Below the pieces are notes generated by a model. The model was given only the letters and a program-made list of their open reading frames with translations. It searched no databases and was not told the origin of the DNA. The position numbers were made by a program, and so were the translations under genes. Positions 7,448-15,930 of a stretch of 19,451 nt of DNA are shown piece by piece (within the stretch, counting starts at the first letter, position 1; each line of letters starts with the position of its first letter). The DNA comes from Lachnospiraceae bacterium (GTDB taxonomy: Bacteria > Bacillota_A > Clostridia > Lachnospirales > Lachnospiraceae), in NCBI GenBank assembly GCA_017620345.1, contig JAFZQP010000152.1, forward strand, positions 1 to 19,451, in the 5' to 3' direction.

Positions 7448-8317
7448 ATGCAGGAATACAAGCCCGTTAAATCGGGAAAAGTCAGAGAGATATACGATGT
7501 CGGCGACAACCTTGTAATAGTTGCGACCGACAGGATCAGCTGTTTTGATGTGATTCTTGATAATGTCATCACGGATAAGGGCAGAGTGCTGACGCAGATG
7601 TCGAAGTTCTGGTTTGAACAGACATCCGATATCGTGCCGAATCACATGATCTCGACCGACACGAATGATATGCCGGAGTTCTTCAGAACCGATGAGTTTG
7701 CCGGCAGGAGCATGCTCGTAAAAAAACTTACGATGCTTCCGGTTGAGTGTATCGTAAGAGGATATATCACCGGTACCGCCTGGGCAGAGTATCAGAAGAG
7801 CGGAACGGTCTGCAAGACAAAGGTAGCCGAAGGACTTGTTGAGTCGGAGAAGTTCCCCGAAGCGATATTTACCCCGTCGACCAAGGCTGAGATCGGTGAT
7901 CATGACGAGAATGTTTCGTATGATGAATGCGTTGCATATCTTGAAAAGAGATTCCCGGGCAAGGGTGCAGAGTATGCTTCGAAGATAAAGGAATACTCAC
8001 TTGCCATTTATAACAAATGTGCGGACTACGCAAGCGAACACGGGATAATAATCGCCGATACGAAGTTCGAGTTCGGACTTGATGAAAACGGTAATGTGGT
8101 ACTCGGAGACGAGGTGCTCACCCCCGATTCGTCGAGGTTCTGGGACAAGGCTCAGTACGAAAAGGGAAGAAGCCAGATGTCATTTGACAAACAGTTTGCA
8201 AGAGACTGGCTGAAGAACAATCCGGGACATTCGTGGAAACTGCCCGAAGACGTTACCGCAGGAACAATAGAGAAGTACCTTACGGGATATAAGATGCTTA
8301 CAGGTCACGATCTGTAA
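7448..8317 (+). CDS. purC: Phosphoribosylaminoimidazole-succinocarboxamide (SAICAR) synthase
   Basis: Joins CAIR and aspartate with ATP to give SAICAR in de novo purine synthesis. The 289 residues belong to the longer SAICAR synthase subtype (about 290-300 aa rather than the 235-240 aa Bacillus form). Visible motifs: nucleotide-binding SGKVREIYDVGDN (9-21), DRISCFDV (28-35), the signature VECIVRGYITGTAWAEY (99-115), FTPSTKAEIGDHDENVS (141-157), and the C-terminal IIADTKFEFG with DEVLTPDSSRFW (200-232), which carries the substrate-phosphate and aspartate contacts. A GAAGGGAAA ribosome site lies before the ATG. purB follows 14 bases later. The two genes catalyse consecutive steps. Confidence 0.94.
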   Translation: MQEYKPVKSGKVREIYDVGDNLVIVATDRISCFDVILDNVITDKGRVLTQMSKFWFEQTSDIVPNHMISTDTNDMPEFFRTDEFAGRSMLVKKLTMLPVECIVRGYITGTAWAEYQKSGTVCKTKVAEGLVESEKFPEAIFTPSTKAEIGDHDENVSYDECVAYLEKRFPGKGAEYASKIKEYSLAIYNKCADYASEHGIIIADTKFEFGLDENGNVVLGDEVLTPDSSRFWDKAQYEKGRSQMSFDKQFARDWLKNNPGHSWKLPEDVTAGTIEKYLTGYKMLTGHDL

Positions 8318-8320
8318 GAC

Positions 8321-8325
8321 AGAGG
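8321..8325 (+). promoter_or_regulatory. Ribosome site favouring the third of three tandem ATGs in purB
   Basis: AGAGG lies directly before ATGATGATG. The spacing is 0, 3 and 6 bases to the ATGs at 8326, 8329 and 8332, so 8332 is the most plausible start. It gives an MDTDRY N-terminus. Confidence 0.55.
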
Positions 8326-8331
8326 ATGATG

Positions 8332-9783
8332 ATGGACACAGACAGATATATAAGTCCATTGTCGGAACGTTATTCCTCGAAGGAGATGCAGTACATCTTT
8401 TCGCAGGATAAGAAGTTTACGACATGGAGAAAATTATGGATAGCACTTGCCGAGACCGAGAAGGAACTCGGACTTGAACAGGATGGCAAGCCGGTCATAA
8501 CCGATGAGATGATCGAGGAGATGAAGGCGCATGTATCCGACATCAATTATGATGTCGCAAGACAGCGTGAGAAGCAGGTAAGACATGATGTGATGAGTCA
8601 TGTTTATGCCTACGGACAGCAGTGCCCGAAGGCTGCCGGCATCATTCATCTCGGTGCTACAAGCTGTTATGTCGGCGATAATACCGATATCATCATCATG
8701 CGGGAAGGTCTCGAGCTCATTCGTAAGAAGCTGCTCAATGTGATAAACATCCTGGCGGGATTTGCGGATGAATACAAGAATGTTCCGACACTTGCGTTCA
8801 CGCATTTTCAGCCTGCTCAGCCCACGACGGTGGGAAAGAGGGCAACACTCTGGATCAACGAGTTCATGATAGATCTTGAGGATATCGAGTATGTCATGGG
8901 TTCACTCAAACTCCTCGGATGCAAGGGCACCACGGGTACCCAGGCTTCGTTCAAGGAATTGTTTGATAATGACCGCGACAAGCTCGACAGACTCGATGAT
9001 ATGATCACTGCCAAGATGGGATTTAATGACTGCTATCCCGTAAGCGGACAGACATATTCAAGAAAGATAGATACGAGAGTATTAAATGTCCTTGCAGGTA
9101 TCGCGGCATCGGCACACAAGATGTCCAATGACATAAGACTTCTGCAGCATCTCAAGGAAGTGGAGGAGCCTTTCGAGAAGGATCAGATCGGTTCTTCAGC
9201 GATGGCTTATAAGCGGAATCCGATGAGATCGGAGAGGATCGCATCTCTTTCAAGATACGTCATGATAGATGCTCTTAATCCCGCTATCACATCAGCGGTC
9301 CAGTGGTTTGAAAGAACACTTGATGATTCGGCAAATAAACGTCTTGCCGTTGCGGAAGGATTCCTGGCACTCGACGGGATCCTCGATCTGTGTATAAACG
9401 TTACTAACGGCCTTGTTGTAAATACCAAGGTCATTGACAAACATATAAGAAGCGAGCTTCCGTTCATGGTAACGGAGAACATAATGATGGATGCGGTCAA
9501 AGCAGGCGGCAACAGACAGGAACTTCATGAGGCTATAAGACGCCTGTCCGTCGAGGCAGGAAAGCATGTTAAACAGGACGGAGCCGATAACGACCTGCTT
9601 GAACTCATAGCCGCATCGGATGATTTTAACTTAACTATCGATGAACTGAACGGATATATGAATCCCGCGGATTATACCGGAAGGAGTGCAGACCAGGTAG
9701 ACAGGTATCTTGAGCAGTATGTAAGGCCTGTCATCGCAAAGAACAAAGATCTTCTCGGAGTAGAGGCGCAGATACTGGTCTGA
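8332..9783 (+). CDS. purB: Adenylosuccinate lyase
   Basis: Splits fumarate from SAICAR and from adenylosuccinate, so it acts directly after PurC and again in AMP synthesis. The 483-residue, mostly helical protein is of the longer lyase type (about 475-485 aa), not the 430 aa Bacillus type. Numbered from 8332, motifs are: VRHDVMSHVY with H85, THFQPAQPTT with H158, the general acid/base region, and the flexible fumarase/lyase signature GSSAMAYKRNP (287-297) bearing the catalytic serine. Earlier ATGs at 8326 and 8329 are possible but too close to the ribosome site. The stop is only 10 bases before atpB, with no terminator between them, so purine and ATP synthase genes may share a transcript. Confidence 0.94.
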   Translation: MDTDRYISPLSERYSSKEMQYIFSQDKKFTTWRKLWIALAETEKELGLEQDGKPVITDEMIEEMKAHVSDINYDVARQREKQVRHDVMSHVYAYGQQCPKAAGIIHLGATSCYVGDNTDIIIMREGLELIRKKLLNVINILAGFADEYKNVPTLAFTHFQPAQPTTVGKRATLWINEFMIDLEDIEYVMGSLKLLGCKGTTGTQASFKELFDNDRDKLDRLDDMITAKMGFNDCYPVSGQTYSRKIDTRVLNVLAGIAASAHKMSNDIRLLQHLKEVEEPFEKDQIGSSAMAYKRNPMRSERIASLSRYVMIDALNPAITSAVQWFERTLDDSANKRLAVAEGFLALDGILDLCINVTNGLVVNTKVIDKHIRSELPFMVTENIMMDAVKAGGNRQELHEAIRRLSVEAGKHVKQDGADNDLLELIAASDDFNLTIDELNGYMNPADYTGRSADQVDRYLEQYVRPVIAKNKDLLGVEAQILV

Positions 9784-9793
9784 AGTAAATACG

Positions 9794-10600
9794 ATGGATA
9801 AAAAGAAAAGAATTCGATTTATCGTTATCTGTTCTTGCATACTCGCAGCTCTTCTTGTCGGGGTATTTCTTACTGCCGATCCCGCAAAGGAAGAAGAGCC
9901 GATCAATATAGTCATGAAGGATGCAGTGCTTCATGAAACCACCAAGGTCTGCCTGCCGGTCGTTGGAGAGGTTAATCCCGCGGCTGCAAGTGCATTCATC
10001 GTTACAGGCATAGTGCTTGTATTTTCCCTTATTGTAAGGATATTTTTCATACCGAGGTTTACCGATGCCCCCGGCAGATTCCAGCTGCTCCTCGAGCAGG
10101 CCGTGGGTATTTTTGATGGGCTCGCAACATCGAACAGCCCGCACAGGCATAAGTTTCTCGGAGCCTATGTGTTTACCGCGGGAACTTATATATTTGTCGG
10201 AACGATGTTCGAACTGCTCGGCATCATGTACCCGACAACATCGGGCGGATCTATCGCGCTTCCGGCACCGCTTGCCGACATCAACGGCGCGATCTCGATG
10301 GGAGTATTTTCGTATCTCGTTATCCTGTCGGGTGGTATCGCAGGCAATAAGGTAAAGGGAGTTCTCAATACGCTCAAGGATTTTTCGCTTCCGATATCCA
10401 TGAGCTTCAGACTGTTCGGCGCCCTGCTTTCGGGAGCGCTCGTTACCGAACTTGTATATTATTACCTCACCACAAGTTTTATCATTCCTGTTTTTGTTGC
10501 GGTGATGTTCACAATGCTGCACGCACTCATTCAGGCGTATGTCCTGACGATGCTGACGGCATTGTTCTATGGGGAAGTCAGTATTAAGGAGGAAGAATAG
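9794..10600 (+). CDS. atpB: ATP synthase F0 subunit a
   Basis: Membrane subunit that forms the two ion half-channels next to the c-ring. The 268 residues start with one hydrophobic segment (8-27) and then about five more. The essential arginine is R206 in SFRLFG, and Q247 in [16 protein letters not shown] corresponds to the conserved glutamine of the last helix. The family Asn after RLFG is Ala here (RLFGALLSG), and the usual glutamate after it is also missing at its normal position, with E219 four positions later. The gene order a-c-b downstream confirms identity. The ribosome site is poor, and the gene begins 10 bases after purB, so translation may lean on the upstream gene. Confidence 0.92.
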   Translation: MDKKKRIRFIVICSCILAALLVGVFLTADPAKEEEPINIVMKDAVLHETTKVCLPVVGEVNPAAASAFIVTGIVLVFSLIVRIFFIPRFTDAPGRFQLLLEQAVGIFDGLATSNSPHRHKFLGAYVFTAGTYIFVGTMFELLGIMYPTTSGGSIALPAPLADINGAISMGVFSYLVILSGGIAGNKVKGVLNTLKDFSLPISMSFRLFGALLSGALVTELVYYYLTTSFIIPVFVAVMFTMLHALIQAYVLTMLTALFYGEVSIKEEE

Positions 10601-10601
10601 T

Positions 10602-10955
10602 ATGAAAAATCTAGTAAGGATCACGGCAGCTCTTATGCTCGTGCTGACTCTCGGAGCACTGTTTACACCCAAGCCGGTATATGCCGACGAGGGAGAGGTT
10701 GCTGTTGAGATGATGTCGGATGAGGCTTCGGTCATTCATTCAAAAGGAAATGCGGCAGCGATCGTTATCGCTGTGGTTGCCGCGGCCGGTGCGATCTCGA
10801 TGGGTCTCGTTATCTGGAAGGCTATCGAGGGTATCGCAAGACAGCCTGAAGCTGAAGGCAAGATCAGAACGACGATGATGCTCGGTCTTGTATTCGTCGA
10901 AACGGCTATCATTTATGCATTGATCGTGGCCATACTGATCGTATTTGTATTGTAA
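10602..10955 (+). CDS. atpE: ATP synthase F0 subunit c with N-terminal signal-peptide-like extension
   Basis: Proteolipid whose ring rotates as ions bind. The start at 10602 has AGGAGG at 10587-10592, 9 bases upstream. At 117 aa it is well above the usual 70-90. Residues 1-28 look like a Sec signal peptide: basic end, hydrophobic core, then V26-Y27-A28 before an acidic stretch. Two helices follow (about 50-76 and 91-117) around the polar loop ARQPEAEGK (79-87). The ion-binding acid is E100 in VETAIIY. The inner-helix small-residue pattern is A60-x-A62-x-A64-x-S66-x-G68 instead of the usual GxGxGxG. T101 and Y105 match part of the known sodium-binding set, but the Gln of helix 1 is Met (M67). 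The coupling ion is therefore unclear. Confidence 0.92.
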   Translation: MKNLVRITAALMLVLTLGALFTPKPVYADEGEVAVEMMSDEASVIHSKGNAAAIVIAVVAAAGAISMGLVIWKAIEGIARQPEAEGKIRTTMMLGLVFVETAIIYALIVAILIVFVL

Positions 10956-10971
10956 AGCAGACAGAAGGAGC

Positions 10972-10983
10972 CCGCTTTAGCGG
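10972..10983 (+). repeat. Small hairpin between atpE and atpF
   Basis: CCGCT (10972-10976) and AGCGG (10979-10983) are exact reverse complements in the 40-base gap. An SD-like AGAAGGAG (10963-10970) lies just before, and the probable atpF ribosome site AAAGGA (10984-10989) just after. It has no T-run, so it is not a terminator. It may tune mRNA decay or translation so that c is made in excess over b. Confidence 0.45.
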
Positions 10984-10995
10984 AAAGGAAAAGAT

Positions 10996-11505
10996 ATGCC
11001 ACTAAACATTGATATACAACAGATACTGCTTCATCTGTTCAACCTTGTCCTTTTGTTTGGGATACTGTATCTGCTTCTGTACAAGCCTGTTCATGATTTC
11101 ATGGACAAGCGTGAGGAAGAATACAGGAAGAGGGATGAGAAGACAAAGGACGCTCTGTCTGATGCCGAAAAGCTCAAGGCCGAGTATGAGGAAAAGGTTG
11201 CAAGGGCTGAAAAGGAAAATGCCGAAACACGTGCGAGCATAAGTGCCGCCGCCGAATCGGACAGAGAGAGGATCATTACCGATGCACATGAAAAAGCATC
11301 GAAGATAATCGATGATGCAAGAGTCAAGGCACAGTCCGAGCATGACCGTCTTATCGCAAGGGCGCAGACAGAGATCACAGAGTATGTATCCAAGGCTGCG
11401 GCTAAGATCGTCATGGATAACGATGGGCTGGAGGATGATTTTGACTCGTTCTTTGAAAGCGTCGATAAGCAGGATATAGTTCAAAAGGACAAAAACAATG
11501 GCTGA
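10996..11505 (+). CDS. atpF: ATP synthase F0 subunit b
   Basis: Peripheral stalk subunit linking F0 to F1. The 169 residues show the standard layout: one N-terminal membrane helix (about 8-29, [20 protein letters not shown]), then a long charged helix (about 35-145) with Glu, Lys and Ala in heptad-like spacing, for dimerisation as a right-handed coiled coil. A short acidic tail follows ([15 protein letters not shown]). Its length and C-terminus are ordinary, so it does not carry the missing delta N-terminal domain. The stop lies inside the start of atpA, which overlaps by 8 bases, so the two are translationally coupled. The tail is where it should contact the delta-like domain of the next protein. 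Confidence 0.92.
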   Translation: MPLNIDIQQILLHLFNLVLLFGILYLLLYKPVHDFMDKREEEYRKRDEKTKDALSDAEKLKAEYEEKVARAEKENAETRASISAAAESDRERIITDAHEKASKIIDDARVKAQSEHDRLIARAQTEITEYVSKAAAKIVMDNDGLEDDFDSFFESVDKQDIVQKDKNNG

Positions 11506-13219
11506 TAAAAAGACCGCTGTACTCTACAGCAGCGAGAAACCGTCGGAAAAGGATCTGAAAAGATTATCCGATTTTCTGCTTGAAAAGTACAAAGAGCCGA
11601 TATCCATAGGTTGGAAGAACAGTCCCGAAATAGAAGGGGGCTTTAGGCTTATTGTCGGCGGAGATGTATATGATTGGAACAAGCAGGGCAGACTGAGGCA
11701 ACTTCAGGATGCTCTTCTTGCACTTCGATACGAACATACGGATATAATCCCACTGATCAAGGATACGCTCACTCACTGGACTCCGGAGGTCATGATCGAT
11801 GAGATCGGAACCGTAACTACAGTCGGAGACGGTATCGCGACGGTGAGCGGACTTGATGATACATCGTACGGTGAGATACTCCTGTTTTCGGGCGGGATAA
11901 GAGGCATGGCGCTCGATCTTCGTCTTAATGAGACTGCGTGCATACTGTTCGATTCCGAGGAGGAAGTCGCCGAGGGAAGTACTGTAAAAAGGACCGGACG
12001 TGTAGCAGGTGTTCCGGTTGGAGAAGGTTTTCTCGGAAGAGTCGTGGATCCTCTCGGAGTACCGATAGACGGGAAAGGTGAGATCATCGCAGACGCTTAC
12101 AGACCGATAGAAAACGAGGCACCGGCCGTCATAGACAGACAGCCCGTAAATGTTCCGCTCGAGACCGGGATACTTGCGATCGATTCAATGTTCCCGATAG
12201 GGCGCGGACAAAGAGAGCTGATCATCGGTGACCGTCAGACCGGAAAGAGTACGATAATAACCGACACGATCCTTAACCAGAAGGGTAAGGACGTGGTATG
12301 CATATATGTTGCGATAGGACAGAAGTCGAGCAGCGTCGCGAGACTTGTTGACACACTGGAGAGGAACGGTGCGATGGAGTACACGATCGTTGTCAACGCT
12401 TCGGCATCGGAGCCCGCACCGCTTCAGTATATAGCTCCGTATTCCGGATGCTCGATGGGCGAGTATTTTATGGAAAAGGGCAGGGATGTCCTGATCGTCT
12501 ACGATGATCTGTCCAAGCATGCCGTAGCATACAGGTCGATAAGCCTCCTGCTCGAACGCGCTCCCGGACGTGAGGCATATCCCGGAGATGTTTTTTATCT
12601 TCATTCAAGACTCCTTGAAAGAGCCGCACACTTAAGTGATGAAAAGGGCGGAGGATCCCTTACGGCGCTTCCGGTCATAGAGACGCAGGAAGAAGACGTA
12701 TCCGCTTATATCCCGACAAACGTCATATCGATAACAGACGGGCAGATCTTCCTTGCGGGGGGCCTGTTCAGACTCGGACAAAGACCCGCGATAAATGTCG
12801 GATTATCCGTATCCCGTGTCGGTGGAGATGCACAGACCAAAGCCATGAAGAAGGCAGCCGGGACGCTCCGACTCGACCTTGCACAGTACAGGGAGATGGA
12901 GACGTTTTCGCAGTTTGCCGGAGATATGGATGAGGCAACGAAGAAACAGATAAGATACGGCGAAGGACTGATGAAGGTTCTAAAACAGAAACAGAACAGT
13001 CCGATGACACTTACGGAGCAGGTGTTCACGCTTGTCATTGCAACGACTGATAAATTTGAACATATCAATCCTGCAGATGCAGACGTAAGGATGAAAGAGA
13101 TAGTACAGAATGCGATGTCGGCATGTCAGGATATCGTTGTCCGCATAGAAAATGAAGGCGTCCTTTCGGATGAGGATAAGCGCAGGATTTACGAAACGGT
13201 TGTAAGTACTTATGGGTGA
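11498..13219 (+). CDS. atpA: ATP synthase F1 alpha subunit fused to a delta C-terminal domain
   Basis: Non-catalytic alpha subunit of the F1 hexamer, 573 aa against the usual 500-510. From about residue 83 it is a normal alpha: N-terminal helix IIPLIKDTL, beta-barrel beginning [21 protein letters not shown], Walker A GDRQTGKS (244-251), [15 protein letters not shown] (405-419) and arginine finger R440 in [11 protein letters not shown]. Residues about 14-75 are extra and read like the C-terminal domain of delta (AtpH): a helix, then [19 protein letters not shown], then [11 protein letters not shown]. This parallels the delta pattern of small-GG-hydrophobic strand, V-x-D turn and R-G-R-L-x-R-L helix. 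No atpH lies between atpF and this gene. The ATG overlaps atpF by 8 bases and the 3' end overlaps atpG by 8. A single open frame spans both parts, so this is a true fusion unless the assembly is wrong. Confidence 0.93.
   Translation: MADKKTAVLYSSEKPSEKDLKRLSDFLLEKYKEPISIGWKNSPEIEGGFRLIVGGDVYDWNKQGRLRQLQDALLALRYEHTDIIPLIKDTLTHWTPEVMIDEIGTVTTVGDGIATVSGLDDTSYGEILLFSGGIRGMALDLRLNETACILFDSEEEVAEGSTVKRTGRVAGVPVGEGFLGRVVDPLGVPIDGKGEIIADAYRPIENEAPAVIDRQPVNVPLETGILAIDSMFPIGRGQRELIIGDRQTGKSTIITDTILNQKGKDVVCIYVAIGQKSSSVARLVDTLERNGAMEYTIVVNASASEPAPLQYIAPYSGCSMGEYFMEKGRDVLIVYDDLSKHAVAYRSISLLLERAPGREAYPGDVFYLHSRLLERAAHLSDEKGGGSLTALPVIETQEEDVSAYIPTNVISITDGQIFLAGGLFRLGQRPAINVGLSVSRVGGDAQTKAMKKAAGTLRLDLAQYREMETFSQFAGDMDEATKKQIRYGEGLMKVLKQKQNSPMTLTEQVFTLVIATTDKFEHINPADADVRMKEIVQNAMSACQDIVVRIENEGVLSDEDKRRIYETVVSTYG
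11785..11794 (+). promoter_or_regulatory. Internal SD-like GGAGG followed by in-frame ATG in atpA
   Basis: GGAGG (11785-11789) is two bases before an ATG (11792) that is codon 99 of the fused alpha gene, exactly at the end of the delta-like part and alpha N-terminal helix. The spacing is too tight for efficient initiation and it may be coincidence. It is the only in-frame ATG near the junction that could yield alpha without the fusion. Confidence 0.2.
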
Positions 13220-14099
13220 TATCAGAGAGATACGTTCGCGGATGAAATCCGTGGCCGATACCGAAAAGATCACAAAAGCCATGTACATGATCTCTTCAAG
13301 CAAGATGAGACGTGCAAAGGCGGAGCTCGAGCGCACACGCCCGCATTTTATTGCTCTTAATGATGAGATCAATAGGATATTCCGTTCATCGAAGAAGATA
13401 AACAGTCCGTACATGTATCCGGCTGACGGCTCCCATGATCTGCCGGGAGCATATGCGTATATCGTTGTAACGTCAGATAAGGGACTGGCGGGTTTTTACA
13501 ATCATGCCGTGATCAAGGAATTCGAAAGCCAGATGACGGATCATGAGAGCAGGTATTTCATGGTCGGCGATTATGGATGCAGATACTGTGACACACTGAA
13601 GATACCGTATGATGAGAGATTCAAGTATTCGGCAGACAATCCATCGATGAGACGGACACGTAATATGGCGGAATATATACTGTCGCTTTATGATTCGGGT
13701 GAGATATCCAAGATTTTTCTGATATATACGGATATGGAAAATCAGGTATCGCAGAAGGCAAAGACAGTCAGGCTTCTTCCTTTTCACCGTAAGGATTTTA
13801 CGGACGAGAACGATAAGGAACCCGAAGCGCTGTTTGATTTTTTCCCTTCGGCTGAGAAGGTCCTTGATAACATCGTAAGGAGTTATGTCGCGGAATACCT
13901 GTACAGTGCACTTGTTGACAGCTTCTGCTGCGAACAGAGTGCGAGGATGAACGCGATGGATGAGGCAGATAAGAACGCCGGCCGACTGATGGCGGAACTC
14001 AGGCTTGAGTACAACCATGCAAGACAGAGCAAGATAACAAGAGAGATAACCGAGATATCATCGGGAGCACGTGCGTTAAAGAAAAAGAAGATCAGATAG
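13212..14099 (+). CDS. atpG: ATP synthase F1 gamma subunit
   Basis: Central rotor shaft of F1. The 295 residues have the two terminal helices that form the coiled coil. The N-terminal one starts [21 protein letters not shown] with MRRAK following, close to the I-x-x-I-K-x-T-x-K-I-T-x-A-M family pattern. The C-terminal one contains [14 protein letters not shown] and [20 protein letters not shown] (the family reads R-Q-x-x-I-T-x-E-I-x-E-I). The middle Rossmann-like region begins [13 protein letters not shown], in place of S-D-(R/K)-G-L-C-G-x-F-N. This central part, with several Cys and an insert near residues 190-210, is quite divergent. It overlaps atpA by 8 bases and atpD follows 14 bases later. 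Confidence 0.92.
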   Translation: MGDIREIRSRMKSVADTEKITKAMYMISSSKMRRAKAELERTRPHFIALNDEINRIFRSSKKINSPYMYPADGSHDLPGAYAYIVVTSDKGLAGFYNHAVIKEFESQMTDHESRYFMVGDYGCRYCDTLKIPYDERFKYSADNPSMRRTRNMAEYILSLYDSGEISKIFLIYTDMENQVSQKAKTVRLLPFHRKDFTDENDKEPEALFDFFPSAEKVLDNIVRSYVAEYLYSALVDSFCCEQSARMNAMDEADKNAGRLMAELRLEYNHARQSKITREITEISSGARALKKKKIR

Positions 14100-14113
14100 G
14101 AGCAAGACGATAA

Positions 14114-15912
<1,799 letters not shown>

Positions 15913-15930
15913 CAGTATCACCGGTAAGAA

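Noticed and set aside
6625..7572. 315-codon open frame on the minus strand
   Set aside because: Antisense to nagB and the start of purC; Cys/His/Ile-rich low-complexity look with no motif or ribosome site.
10569..10601. Earlier ATG start for subunit c at 10569
   Set aside because: It overlaps the end of atpB and has no ribosome site. The ATG at 10602 has AGGAGG 9 bases upstream and begins a proper signal-peptide-like segment.
9731..10735. 334-codon open frame on the minus strand
   Set aside because: Lies antisense to the end of purB, all of atpB and the start of atpE. The translation is Arg/Lys/Tyr-rich with no recognisable motif. Shadow of real genes.
10602..10955. Clear sodium-type c subunit
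   Set aside because: E-T and Y are present but the helix-1 Gln is Met, so a firm sodium call is not supported.
10996..11505. Delta N-terminal domain hidden at the end of subunit b
   Set aside because: Subunit b is 169 aa with a normal membrane helix, stalk helix and short acidic tail; there is no room for a 100-residue bundle.
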